Below are positions 18,452 through 29,593 of a stretch of 64,000 bases of DNA, one piece after another. Under the pieces are notes generated by a model. The model did no database searches and had not been told where the DNA came from. It was given only the letters and a program-made list of their open reading frames with translations. Each line of letters begins with the position of its first letter. The stretch's first letter is position 1. Both the position numbers and the translations under genes were made by a program. This stretch comes from Mixia osmundae IAM 14324. Its lineage: Eukaryota > Basidiomycota > Mixiomycetes > Mixiales > Mixiaceae. The stretch is taken from positions 62,001 through 126,000 of the forward strand of contig NW_014575552.1 in the NCBI RefSeq assembly GCF_000708205.1, given 5' to 3'.

Positions 18452-20813
18452 TTATCTTCTGTAGATTATACTGTCGTCAAATGATCCGCCAGAAGTCTGC
18501 AGAGGTGCCGCTGCCGTCTCTGCCGCTGCAAGACATGCTGCTACGTTGGGCTGGAAATTGCCTGCTCCTCTGATCAGGCTACTCACTGCAGCGCAGCGAG
18601 CGAAACATACTGTGGCCGAGTAGCTTGTAGATTCCGCCCTGTGCAAGCTGATGAAGCTGCAGCGTTCCGACATGACAGAAATAGACTGCTACACCTCGTC
18701 TGGTGTATGTCTCGACTGTCTCTAGCAGGACCTGAATGGCAGAGGCGTCCATGCGATTGTCCACGTCCGCCCTGTTCAAGCCTGAGCACAGCAAGAGAGC
18801 AGCGAGGGCAGGACGTACCAGTGGAAGACGAGTATCTTTGCTTCGCCTCGATAGGGTGCATCACTTGGATGGTGCCGTCGATGCCCATCTGCTCGATGTC
18901 AGCCTCGCGCACATCCAGAGACGTGCGACTTACAGATCTCTAACCTACGAAGCCGCTCTTTCAGTGCGCCAGCATTGGCTGTCCGCGTATGTTAGTTCGG
19001 ATTGGCGCCAACTTCGCTCGTACGCACCGAATGTGAGATTTTCTCGGATGCGAACGATGAGCGTGCCGGGCGTCTCGTCCATCTCTGGATCGTCGGGGTC
19101 GAGCAAATCCCAATTGGAAGTACCGGCAACCCGTCCGAGAATTCTGATGTTCATATTGGAACCTTTCTGGACGACCATGATGAGTGACAGGGCGATGGAC
19201 ACAATGATGCCAGTCTGCACGTTGAACAATGTGAGAATGAACGTGATGGTCATGAGGGCCAAGTCGTTCCAAGCCTGCATCTTCAGGAAAAAGTGCACAT
19301 CCTCCGGGGTCTCTTGCAGGATGGAATAAACGACAAGACAGACGACGCTCGCAAGGATGCACTTTGGCAGGAAATGGAGAAAGCGAAGCAGGAAGAGCGT
19401 CGTCAGGAGAATGCATGCGCTGGTGATGAGCGATGCCATGGGCGTACGAGCGCCGGCATTGGCATTGACGCGAGACCTTGTGATGCTGCCGAAGCCAGGC
19501 AGTGTGCCGGTGATGAGCGATGCGCCTAGATTTGCACCGCCCAGTGCGACAAGCTCTCTGTTTGGGCTGACAGAGTAATTGAAGCGCGCAGCCTGGCCTT
19601 TTGCAGCCACGATACTATCAACGTAACCGACAATGGCGATCGTGGAAGCAATGCCAAGTGTGTCGAAGAAGTAGTCAGATGTATGATGCATGGGAAAGTG
19701 TAGCTTGACTTTGCCTGCTGTGACGTGACCCAGGATCTTCAAGCCTTGCTTGTCCCAATGGAAGACACTCGTCAGTATCGTAGCCAGTATGACGACTGAC
19801 AGTACTTCTGGAAAGTACTGCACCCATCTACGCTTGGCCACGAGCTTCTTTTTCGCAACCCTGGCGCCTATGAGTAAAGCTAGCGCGACGGCCGAAATGA
19901 TTGTGGTGAGTCGATGCAGGGACCAGACATGGCGTACGAGGAAGATGGCCTTCTCAATGGTATTGCCTTTGCTTGCTTTGGTCGTCTCGGCCAGTGTCTC
20001 CAGACCGAGCATGGGAATGAGTTGAGCAATGAAAATGACAAAAGCGATGGCAGTCACGAAGCCGCGCAAGAGCGCCCGCGACAGAACGGCATCCATGAAA
20101 CCCAGCCGGAGAAAGCCGAGCAGGAAGGTGATCAAGCCCGACTGGAAAGTGATCAGGCTCGCTATGGACACGGCTATCTTATCCTTTTCGTGCTGGGGCA
20201 CAGAATCTGGCAGATCTGCCCAGACAGACTGTATTGCTTGCCCTATGAGCAGGCAGAGTGCTGCCTCTGGTCCTACTGATAGCTGACGACATGTGCCGAG
20301 TAGGGCGTAGATGAATGAGGGAATGCAGGCACCAAACAGGCCGTGGACCGGATCGATGCGAGCCAAACTCGAAGCGTACGACATGGATTGAGGCACGAGC
20401 AGAAAGGTCATGGTCAGGCCAGCAAGGAAGTCGCCTGTGAAGGTGCTGATGTCGTAGTTGGGCAGCCACTCGAGAATGGGCACGTAGTACTTTGATCTCT
20501 TCTTGACCGTCTTGCGCATCTGCTGCCAATTCTCCTTTCGTATTGCTCGTCTTTGCTCTCTACTGATCGCAGCAGCAGGCTGAACAGTCGAATCATTGGC
20601 AATGAAGGATGAGCCATAGCGCTGGCCGCCTTCGAGGTCATCGCCTAGCAGACTGCTCGTCTCCGTCCGATCTCGTCGACCTCCTGATGGACTCGGACTG
20701 CGTAGATTTCTTTGTGTCGACGCACCCGCACCGCCAAAGTCTCGTCTGAGCGGGCTCTGGGGCCTCGAGACATTCGGCGTCGAGGCCAGCCGAGGTGTGT
20801 TCATGGCGCTCAA
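18452..20813 (-). CDS. SulP (SLC26) family anion transporter with STAS domain
   Basis: Five exons: 20813-19028, 18978-18934, 18888-18819, 18771-18611 and 18561-18452, giving 723 residues. A 110-residue disordered N-terminus precedes 10-14 membrane helices. SulP signatures include FLLVPQSMSYASSLARIDPV, GTCRQLSVGPEAA and TGTLPGFGSITRSRVNANAG. The four small exons encode the cytosolic STAS domain: LRRLEIYGHRRHHPSDAPYR, then KILVFHWADVDNRMDASAIQ. The exons are as short as 45 nt and the introns 45-49 bp. SulP proteins carry sulfate or other anions. Substrate is not determined, and the SSITRS loop differs from plasma-membrane sulfate permeases, so a vacuolar or organellar role is possible. The NIPA-like gene behind it ends only 63 bp from its start codon. 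Confidence 0.88.
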
Positions 20814-20876
20814 GCAAAGCTCAGGACGATCTTGATGTCATCGTAGGCAGTCGCGACGCGTACAACAAATTTAAGG

Positions 20877-22998
20877 CTACACCGGCGGCGGCGGCGGCTG
20901 CGGCGGCGGTGATCTGGGCTGCCCAAGCACAAGGTCACCGAGAGTAGCAGACCATCTGACTCGTCTTCTGCTCGACCGATCCGGATCATCATCATCGCCT
21001 GCGACCTCATCGTCGGTCATATGAAGACTCGTCTCCTCCTTCAAGTCAGGCGCGCCGACAAAGGGTCCAAAGAGGGAGCGACGAGCATGCCGCCTGCGCG
21101 TCGGTCGCCAGACGGGCGGATCGGCTACTGTATGTCGCCTGCGTATGTTGAGATCGCTCGCATCCGGTCCTTCGTCGAGCGAATCGATCGAGATTGCTAG
21201 ATTGTCGTCTGTCAATGCAGATTCGTGAGATTGCGAAGCGCGCATAGACGATGACAGCGAGGCACTACGCAGGTGCCGCCGTCGTTCTTGTGGTCGAAGG
21301 GCGAAACCTGTGCGCATGAACTGTCTCAGCGGGAAAGTTCACCTGACAGAATATCTGCGCACCTGGGGAGGAAGCACCAATGCCGATCGACAAACCTCGA
21401 ACGGGAGCCTCGTCGTTCATCAATGAATCATAGAACTGAGCTATGCGTCTCGCGAGGCCTTCCTTGGTACTGTCATCCGATTGCTCATCGTATGACCAGC
21501 CAGCATCCGAAACCTCGTTATCCTGTGTCGTATCGTTTGGCAAGAGAGGCTGTTCTTCAGGTCGAGCCGGATCGCTCTGACCACTCTTGAGCGAGACGAT
21601 CCAGACGCCGGTGAGTAAGACGATGACGCCAAGTAAGACAAGCAAGAGCTGCAAGATTGTCATTTGGTTCCACTGATCGTAGTAGATGAGCCCATTGAGT
21701 ATGGACGAGACGTTGAAGAAACAGAAGGAGAGCGGCATGACGAGTGTGGGTGAGACGAGTCTGAGAGACTTATTGAGATAGGCGAGTTGGCAAAGTGCAG
21801 TGAAAAGGAGTGCAAGGACGATAAGCCAGGTTGCGCCCTTGGTGAACTGATTCTGCCCGAGCACGGTGAGAAAGAGCAGATCGACGCCCGTCTTTGCAAA
21901 GAGGAGACAGAATCCAGACAGCGTGCCTGATACGCTGCCGTATGCGCAGCCGACGAGCAGTCGTCTCCGTGCGAGCCAGACCATTCCGGCCGGCTCTTGC
22001 TTCTCTACGCTCGACGAGGTATCCATCACAGCCGATCCGGCCGTCACGGTCGCGCTATCAGAAGTACCCTGCTCTGTCGTGTCGATCGAGGTGGCATCTT
22101 CTTTCTTGCGAGGCGCAGGCGCAGGAATGGGATCAAAGTGAAGAGCGTTGCGCGGGATCGCTTGTGAGAGGACAGGTGCAGACCAACGGCGTGGACGCGT
22201 ATGGGAATGAGAGTGACCATGGCTGAATCGTAATCGCGTCGGTGAGCCATGCGGGCTCTTGCATGCGTGCGTGCCTTGTAATATATATGTCTTTAGCAGC
22301 TCCCGCTCGAGCCGGTATTCCATCCAATGGCTCTGTCATCGAGGGTTTCAGCTCTTCGCGTGCGAATACAGAGTAGCGACGAACGAAGAGCGCAAGGATG
22401 ATGACGGACAAGCCGAGCAGACCAATCCAGATGAGAAATGCAGGACGGGCGTAGAGCCTGACGAGCTCGTCTAGCGTATGAGAGGGTTCCGGTAAGATAC
22501 CAAAGACGGCGATGAGGGCGGCTCCGCCTGCGATGAGTATGGTGCCGACGACCAGGAAGCGTGAGAAGTGATCGCCGAGCAGGATCCTTGAGAACACGGC
22601 ATTGCTCAGAAGCGAGATTGCACCCAGAGGCGCTAGCACGACGATAGGCAGTGCACCGAGCTGGAAGATCGAGCCCAAGATATTAGAGGTGAAGAAGATG
22701 GTGAAGCCTGTGATCCATAGGCTGTCAGGTCGGTCAGATCAGCAAGCTTTCGCGCGTCTGTCCTGCCCATGGGGACGTACGGCCTTCGCCAGTCCTTCTT
22801 CCTCGCTTCGAGTGCAGCCGCTTCATTCTGCAGGTGAGACTTGCGCTGGATCGTCAGGCCTGTGGGGACATTGAAGGTCATCAGTCCCGAGCGACGTAGA
22901 CTGATCGAGCTGGGCTTGCCTAGCGATTGGACAAAGGATGCGAGCAGGCCGACGATGACGCCGACGGCTACACTGATGTGCGCATCTTCCTCGAACAT
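20877..22998 (-). CDS. NIPA-like magnesium transporter (DUF803 family)
   Basis: Five exons: 22998-22920, 22859-22781, 22721-22385, 22332-21363 and 21307-20877, giving 631 residues. The first helix VAVGVIVGLLASFVQSLG joins LTIQRKSHLQNEAAA across an intron that begins with GCAAGC. Then come WITGFTIFFTSNILG and LGALPIVVLAPLGAISLLSN, the NIPA signature region. Later helices include LVGCAYGSVSGTLSGFCLLF and LVMPLSFCFFNVSSILNGL. A hydrophilic loop of about 130 residues splits the helices, and a 200-residue disordered tail ends in PPPQPPPPPV. NIPA proteins transport Mg2+ or regulate it, and I infer that here with moderate certainty. An ATG at 23058 would overlap the divergent neighbour, so 22998 was chosen. 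Confidence 0.8.
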
Positions 22999-23045
22999 CA
23001 CCTTGAGCCCATCCGGCTGATTGTGCGATCGGCGGCTGAGCTGAG

Positions 23046-23693
23046 ATGTCAATAGCAAGCAGCCTTTCGTTTAGCGCGTTCGCGACTTGCCACAGCCTTT
23101 GCGAGCACAGCGGCGGCAACAAATGCTCATCGATGCTGCTATGCTTGACTTGCGTCGCTCGACTCACCCTCCTCAGACGACCTGCGATCGATCTGGCAGC
23201 TCGCAGGCGGCGACATACGTTCACCGTCAAGAACGGCATCTTACGACGTGTCGAGTCAAGCTCGCTCGATCTCAGCGGCTTGCGAGGCAGACTTGAAGCA
23301 GATGCAATAGACCACAAAGAGTCCACGTTCGCTCCTGCCGCCGAGCCGCGTCTGGCCATACTCAAAGATGACTCCCAAACGCTCTTCCATGGCGTACAGA
23401 TCCCCATCAAGCCCAGACCGCCAAAGGATGACGAGTGTTGCATGTCTGGCTGTGCAAGATGTGTCTACGACCTCTATGCTGAAGATCTGTCGGACTATTC
23501 GGACGCATGCAAGAAGGCGCAAGTACAGTTGACTGAGCTACAAGTGCCACAGAGTCAATGGCCGAGCTCTTTGCCACGCATGCAAGCTGCAGGCGCTGCA
23601 GAACCACCCTCTGATCTCAGTCCTACATTGTCAGCCTTCATGCTGCTCGAGAAAAAGCTCGCAAGCAAGCAGTCCCCTGCCAGCACCGGCTGA
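23046..23693 (+). CDS. Oxidoreductase-like domain protein (OXLD1 family), probably mitochondrial
   Basis: A single exon of 215 residues. The conserved oxidoreductase-like domain is PPKDDECCMSGCARCVYDLY followed by AEDL at about residues 124-147, with the characteristic CC..GC..CVYD cysteines. The N-terminal 60 residues are basic and rich in Leu, Ser and Arg, consistent with a mitochondrial presequence. The molecular role of the family is not established. Only the domain is recognisable, and the flanks are low-complexity. An ATG at 23133 is an alternative start. Only 47 bp separate it from the start of the NIPA-like gene on the other strand. Confidence 0.8.
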   Translation: MSIASSLSFSAFATCHSLCEHSGGNKCSSMLLCLTCVARLTLLRRPAIDLAARRRRHTFTVKNGILRRVESSSLDLSGLRGRLEADAIDHKESTFAPAAEPRLAILKDDSQTLFHGVQIPIKPRPPKDDECCMSGCARCVYDLYAEDLSDYSDACKKAQVQLTELQVPQSQWPSSLPRMQAAGAAEPPSDLSPTLSAFMLLEKKLASKQSPASTG

Positions 23694-24062
23694 TGCGCAA
23701 GCATCCTACCAAACCAGCGTTCGGCCATTTGACATTTGGATTTTACTCGTGACTTGTATCGCATCAGAAGCCGGACGCGATTGTCAACAGAGCCTCTCAG
23801 AACTGTCAGCGATCGACAATCAGCGGCTCGCGAGCCGCTCCTCTGAGCCGAACAACACAGCGTACACAAGCTGCGCTCTGAGGCAGCTTTCAAGCGCAAG
23901 CCAGCCAGTTTCCAGATGGACCACTGTCGGTCACACGAAGCTGCGCAAAGCAGCAGAAAGACGAAGGGTACAGCGCGCAGACGCGCTAGAATGCATCTTT
24001 TGTCGACGACAACACGTGCTGGTAGGCCATGCGGATGATACAATGATGCGAGTGAGTTTGAT
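23694..24062. other. Intergenic region between convergent genes
   Basis: Shared downstream region of the OXLD1-like gene and the small unknown gene. Open frames on the minus strand reach into it but have no coding character I can support. No repeat or RNA gene is seen. Confidence 0.4.
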
Positions 24063-24423
24063 CTACGAAGTGATGCGAGGAATGAGTGGTGATGCTGATA
24101 GGGTACGTGCTTGCTCAGGTGTCTGCACATACTCGAACAAGGTAGGCTTCTGGTCGGCCTGCTGAACGAGTTCAGCTTGGGTATTCACAAGTATTGGTCC
24201 AACTGGCCGAGCCTGAAGACGGGTAGCCGCGCGAGAGATCAGAGCGGCCGTCATCGTGTGCCCTGACCGAACGAGCCTGGCCGGCTGATCTTGGCGTCAT
24301 CTGAGCGAAAGACAGGCCTGGATCGACGACATGAGTGTCAATCTCTGTGTCGGAGAAGTGAGATGCGGCGTCGTCATACGACGACGATGAGGAGTAGCCG
24401 GACTCGTCGCTCGAGCTCGACAT
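24063..24423 (-). CDS. Small unknown Ser-rich protein, spliced
   Basis: Two exons, 24423-24268 and 24212-24063, flank a 55-bp GT-AG intron, giving 101 residues. The first half is acidic and serine-rich (MSSSSDESGYSSSSSYDD). The second half has a more ordered look: VGPILVNTQAELVQQADQKP then TLFEYVQTPEQAR. The coding call rests on the clean start, canonical splice sites that join the two open frames in phase, and the change from disordered to ordered composition. I do not recognise a family. No membrane segment or targeting signal is visible. Confidence 0.5.
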
Positions 24424-25953
24424 AATAGTACAAGTGAGAGTTACGCGGAATGCTTGCTCAACAGGCTGTCTCTGATATGTAGCGTCTCCAGATAGCTGCT
24501 TGATGTCAGCACGGCCCAGACTGATAAACAAGGGCAGGGGCGGATTCGAGCTAGCGCGGACGGGCTGGAGCAGTGTCCTTGTGGGCAGACCGCGGTGACA
24601 AGATCTTGCCGATTCGCAAAGGGTCGAAAGAGGCAAGATAGACAAGATCAGCGCCGGATTCACTGCACTGCTCGCTCCGCTTCACTGCTACTCGAATGAG
24701 CCAGCCAATCTGCCTCTGACGTTCGATGATTGACTGATAATGCCTGTCGTGCACTGTCACACGATATTATAGATATTGTATTGTCCGCGATATACACGCG
24801 TCTGCGATCGAGCTGATCGGCGCTTCCCGTCATGGACAGCTGAAACGGCGGAAAGTTGCACGCCAGCTCGTCACGGAATTCGCATAAATTGGACCGCGTC
24901 TCGCCGCAAAGCCTCACTTCCGACAAACGCGAACTTGGCTGCTATCGATCCTGTCAACTGCACAATCTGCCGATATAGTCGTCTTGGTACTCGTGCGAGC
25001 ATGCAAAGACGAAGCCTAGAGATTGAGCTGATAGGCCGATCGAAGAAGGGTGTGACTTCATCTGCGCTGCCGCAGCGAACGAAGAATGTTGCCCGTGACC
25101 CACAGGAACTACCGGAGCAGCTTACGGGCATCATGGGGAGGCGCACTCGCTTGCAATGAGGAAGAGTTCTGGCTCGACAAGAAGCCGACAACTGCGGTCG
25201 AGTCCTTGCAAGACGCTCCTGATCATGGCCCCTGAGGTAGGCTGGCTGGATATCGGAGGATGGGGGACTCCCATGTGAAGCGTTGCTGCGAGCCTCTTGT
25301 TAGCCAATGACATATGATCTGCCCTACCGCAAGAATGCAACCATTGGAGAGGCGCACGGGCTCGTCGGGACAAGACCGCGGTCGACAAGAAGACAGCAGC
25401 CGCTTTCGACTCTTGCCGCTCTCGACAGAAGCACCAGAGGCAGGACTTGCAGACTGCCGCGGAAGGAGCTTCTGATCGGGTCGCTGCAACGAGCGGGTGA
25501 AAGCCAATGACAAGTGGCCTGCTCTTGGCACGTCACTCGGAGGCCCATTTGCTCGTCGGAGAAGATTGCGGTCCAGACTTGATGGCGATCTAGGGTCATG
25601 CTGACGATCGACATCTGCGACCTCTGAAGATGGACAACAAGAAGAGCCAGGAAGTCGAGAGAGTCGAGCGTGCGATACCAGGCGCTCGCCTCTCTCTACA
25701 GGTGTCTTTCATAAGTGTTTCTTCCATCATATACAGCTCGAGCTTATCGCACGTGCTAGCAGAGCTTTGCACTGCTTCCATCATGGCTGGAGACATCATC
25801 AATGCATTGTCTGCCTTGCCAACTTTGAGCGCTTCATGAATTTGAGCTTGCACGCGCGTTGTCTTGTCGTTCTGAGTTGCTCATCAACGCTGCTAATCTT
25901 CGTCCAAGGTCAGCTTCAAGGCAGTGATGGCCATGAGCTACGGTTGAACCAGT
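24424..25953. other. Largest gene-free interval
   Basis: About 1.5 kb without a gene I can support. Several open frames of 60-130 codons cross it on both strands (for example 24776-25159 and 25596-25853), but none joins by splicing into a recognisable product. The part from about 25170 to 25620 contains a decayed tandem repeat. I saw no tRNA- or snoRNA-like signature. The right end must hold the promoter of the WD40 gene and could include an unrecognised 5' exon of it. Confidence 0.45.
25170..25620. repeat. Degenerate tandem repeat, about 180-200 bp unit, 2.3 copies
   Basis: Matching landmarks recur in the same order. A ggCTCGacaaGAag / ggCTCGtcgggaCAAGA / gCTCGtcggaGAAGA block starts near 25171, 25370 and 25551. 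An AGCCAATGACA block lies at 25302 and again at 25502, exactly 200 bp apart, each preceded by a GcTGC(a)aCGAGc-like run. Between landmarks the copies have diverged by substitutions and indels. There is no coding potential I can support. Confidence 0.45.
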
Positions 25954-27921
25954 ATGGACGAGCTTGCGACAATCTCTTGCTCAAGGCCAGGTCGATTGCT
26001 CGCTCGGCGACATTCGCTCAGAGCGCGAGATGACCTCATCGAACGATTCGATCGACTGCAAGTCCTCGGTCTGCAACGGGATGGTCCCAACGCCTTACAC
26101 GCTCATGGGCGCTTCTCCCGTCTCGATCAGCCCGGTCATGGCGGATGCGTCAACACTCTGTCTTGGTCACAAGACGGCCAAAGGTTGCTAAGTGGCAGCG
26201 ATGACACTCGTCTTTGTCTCTGGAAGCTCGGCAGACGACCTGATCTACCTTATTCGCTCGGTCTCGAGAGGGTCATCGAGACGGGACACTCTGCTAACAT
26301 CTTCTCTGCCAAGTTCTTGCCTCACTCGGCCAATGCTGGCTTGGTGTCTGCGGCAGGCGACGGAGAGATACGCTGCTTCGATCTCAACAAGGGCAGCGGC
26401 AGTGTGCGGCATATGAACAATAGTGGCAATACATGGGATATATACTCTGCGCCCACGCCTGCTTGTACTCGCATTCTTCGCTGTCATCGCGATCGAGTCA
26501 AGAGAGTCGCGCTCGAGGACAGCGCCCATCTGTTCCTGACGTGCTCTGAGGATGGCACGGTCAGGCAACACGATCTACGGATACCTCACCTTTGCCTGCC
26601 GAGAGACCAGTACCAATGTCCTGATCCGCTCGTCGATTACTCATCTCATTATATGTCACTCTACACGCTCACAACGTCGCCATTGCGTCCCGAGCTCATG
26701 GTCGTCGGCGGCTCGAGTCCTTTCGTCTATCTGCACGATCGTAGAATGCTCAGGAATGCCAACAATCATTGGGGCCTAGCCAGCAAGCCCGGCAGGATCA
26801 CTCAATGTGTCCGTAGATTCGGTCTGCCTGCCACATTAGCCAGTCCAGCCGAGCTCGAGCGATCAGAAGTATACACAGCCGAAGGCGACAATCACGTCAC
26901 AGCTGCTAAGCTGAGCGAATACAACGCAAGAGACGTGAGCTTCATCTATCGTCCCTTTCGAAGCTAGCTGACGGGCCGGTAGCTACTCGTGTCCTATTCA
27001 AATGCGAAAGCAGACGGAGTATACTTGTTCGACGTCTTTGGCGAGACTCACGAAGAGTCGCAGGCCTTACGCTCGCATAGGAGGAGCTCAGCAAAACCAA
27101 AGGTGCCTGCCAAACGAAAACGACCGCCTCAAGTCAACTTGCCCAGCGAGACCGATTCGCACAACTCCGAAATTGTCACCCTGGCAGATGATGAACCGAG
27201 CTTTGACATCCATGACGATGGCGGTCTTTACGAAGACGCAGGCAGTGAAGACATTGAGCCAGATTCGAGCAGCGATATGGAGCTATCTTCTGGCCAAAGT
27301 GAACAGTCGTCGAATTCCGATACGGGCACTGCGCGTGCTAGGCAACACCAAGCCATGCTCAATCGTCAGAAGCGAGAGCGCAGTCTCGAGGGCGACGTTC
27401 CCATCGTTCTACCTGTTCGACAGTACAAGGGCGCGCGCAATCAGGAAACAGTCAAGGATGTCAATTTTGACAGCACTGGCTCACACGTCGTCTCTGGATC
27501 TGACGATTCGCATGTCTTCATCTGGAATCTGCAGACGGCAAGAATCGAAACGATCCTCAAGGGGGATTCCGAGATTACCAATGTGATCCAATTCAATCGG
27601 ATCTATCCGCTCATGGCTGCTTCTGGACTGGACAATACGATTAAGATTTTTGGACCGGTTGACGAGCCAGCGTCAGAGCATGTGAGAACGGCTCAGGCAG
27701 CAGAGATCTTGCAGCGCAACGCGCGACAGGGTGGACGCGAGAGAGGTATGCGAGCGTTCAGCGCGGCCGACATGGTTGCTTTCCTTTCTGGCATGCAAGG
27801 CGACGCGGAAGGCTCGGACGCAGAAGAAGGCGATGGAGCGCGACGACAGGTGACGATACCTCTGGCTGCGCTGAGGGAAAGATTCCAAGAAGAAGGCAAC
27901 ACCGAATGTGTGATCGTCTGA
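25954..27921 (+). CDS. WD40-repeat protein, DCAF6/DCAF8 (Iqw1) type
   Basis: Exons 25954-26934 and 26983-27921 flank a 48-bp intron, giving 639 residues. WD repeats are visible as GHGGCVNTLSWSQDGQRLLS, GSDDTRLCLWKLG, then DRVKRVALEDSAHLFLTCSE, then SYSNAKADGVYLFDVFG. Two C-terminal repeats follow: SHVVSGSDDSHVFIWNLQTA and RIYPLMAASGLDNTIKIFGP. An acidic linker of about 130 residues lies between repeats, as in DCAF6, DCAF8 and fission yeast Iqw1. Members are substrate receptors of CUL4-DDB1 ubiquitin ligases. That role is inferred from the family. The first 45 residues fit the family poorly, so a different first exon is possible. Confidence 0.78.
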
Positions 27922-27991
27922 AGCAGAGTTGTTGTACATATGTTGTAGTACATTCGCAGCTGGACATACAAGCAACAGTGAGGATTACAGA

Positions 27992-29405
27992 TCAGAACAA
28001 CCACAAAGTCTCGACTGTCTTCGAATCGGTGACTTCGAAGACGCAATTCGGGTAGCCAACGAGTCGGGTGGGTGCTTTGAGCGTCAGATCGAGTGCATCT
28101 GCCGCTCGATCAAGCTGCATGGGTTGCATGGGCTCATTAGACAAGCCCCACGATGCAATTGTCGTGCGAATGGCAGGCATCTGATGGGGTATCAGTAGGT
28201 GCATACCAAGCCTGTCGACACGGCTCACCTCGTCTCCATTGATGCCCGTCTCGTCCTCTGAAGCATCTTCCCGTCGGAGAATCCAGTTTGCTCGCGCAAA
28301 GCTGCCGAAAAGGACTGCTCTTCTTATTTAGCTGACATCTGTATTCCTTGCTCTTACTGACCTTGTCCCGGTAGGTTGCTGTGAAGGATGATCTTGATGA
28401 CGAGATTGTCCGGACTGACGAGGAATTCGATGCCGAGGTTGAAGTAGGAGTAGAAGCATGGGTTGCTGCCTGTTTCGCTGACTGTATGTTGCGAGTGTAT
28501 CGTCAGACGATCCTGGGCACAGGTGAGCGAAGAACGAGCGGGTCGCGCTCGAGCTCACATCCTCCTTGTAGAACTGCCGTAGCGGTGGTCCGAGGTCGCA
28601 GAAAAGGTCCTCGCTTGTCGTCTCGTTCAGCCGAATGACGATATCTCGTGGCGAGTCGGAGAAGCATCGCAGCTTGATGGCTGAGCAGCCTGCCTTTGGG
28701 CTGAGCAGCACATCAACGCTTTTCAATCCATTCAGATGACGATCATCATCTTCTGCTGGGCTGGGCTTGGCGATTGGCAAGTAGATGGCTTCGTTCATAA
28801 CGCGTGTCAATCCGACCGTTGGCGTCGTCTGAGTCAACGAAGGCCAAGTGACGATCAGTCTCGTCAGCGGTTCTTCCACGGTCTCGTGTGAGCCGTCGGA
28901 AGGCGTGGCATAGCCAAACATTGCTCCCGGGTAAGCGACGAGCTGCTCGTTCGGGTAGCCAGGATGGGGTACAGGCGCGTAGGTCGGTCCGAATAGACGC
29001 GACAGGCTGCGTCGGGTAGCGTACAGACGTTCTCTGGCTGAGGTGGGACTTTGTGCTCGCTCTGTACGGAGCGTTTTGGCTCTGTAGATGACATGATCAC
29101 CCGGCGCTTCGACCTCAATGAGCGATAACCGTTGTGTCGAGCCCGGAAAGACGAGTCGTAAGGGTGGCTTGCTCAGTATGAGCACAATCGGCGAGACAGA
29201 TGGCTTCTGTCATCTGCTGTCAGCTTGCACCGAGCTCCGTGCGCACTGCTGGACGAACCTGCTCGCCATGGACGACGCGCACGGTAGGAAAGGCGAGTCG
29301 TTCGGAACGGAGCAGGCCGAGAACATCCCAGAGTGTATCGCCCAGCGCAAAAGGACCCAGGCTGATGCCTGCTGTCAGCTGCAGCCCGCTCGAGCTTGCC
29401 GCCAT
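27992..29405 (-). CDS. PHAF1/UPF0183 (C16orf70) family protein
   Basis: Five exons: 29405-29259, 29206-28559, 28512-28362, 28314-28229 and 28180-27992, giving 406 residues. The family opening is ISLGPFALGDTLWDVLGLL. After the first junction it reads KPSVSPIVLILSKPPLRLVF. The signature DVLLSPKAGCSAIKLRCFSD precedes QFYKEDDRLTIHS, then YSYFNLGIEFLVSPDN and HSNLPGQ. The end (LVGYPNCVFEVTDSKTVETL) matches the conserved C-terminus. Vertebrate PHAF1 acts at phagophores in autophagy. The fungal role is not established. The introns are 46-52 bp. An ATG at 29420 would add five residues. It is divergent from TRA1. Confidence 0.85.
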
Positions 29406-29593
29406 GGTTGACGAGGGCAATTGAAGTGATGGTCACGTGCAAGGCACAATTTCCAGGAGGAAGCGCTGCCAGAAGAGCCCACCAGCGCGACAGTGGCCAC
29501 CTATCGACTGGCTCTCAGTAGGCTCTGAGTAGCTCGTGCAGCTCCGAAACTGCTGCATTAGCTCAGCGACAGGCTCAGCAGCTCAGTCAAGCC

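Noticed and set aside
24535-24553. tRNA T-loop-like sequence on the - strand
   Set aside because: Resembles TTCGAATCC but has the wrong first base and no matching A-box or cloverleaf upstream.
24721-24745. snoRNA-like TGATGA/CTGA boxes
   Set aside because: The C-like and D-like boxes are too close together for a box C/D snoRNA, and no terminal stem is seen.
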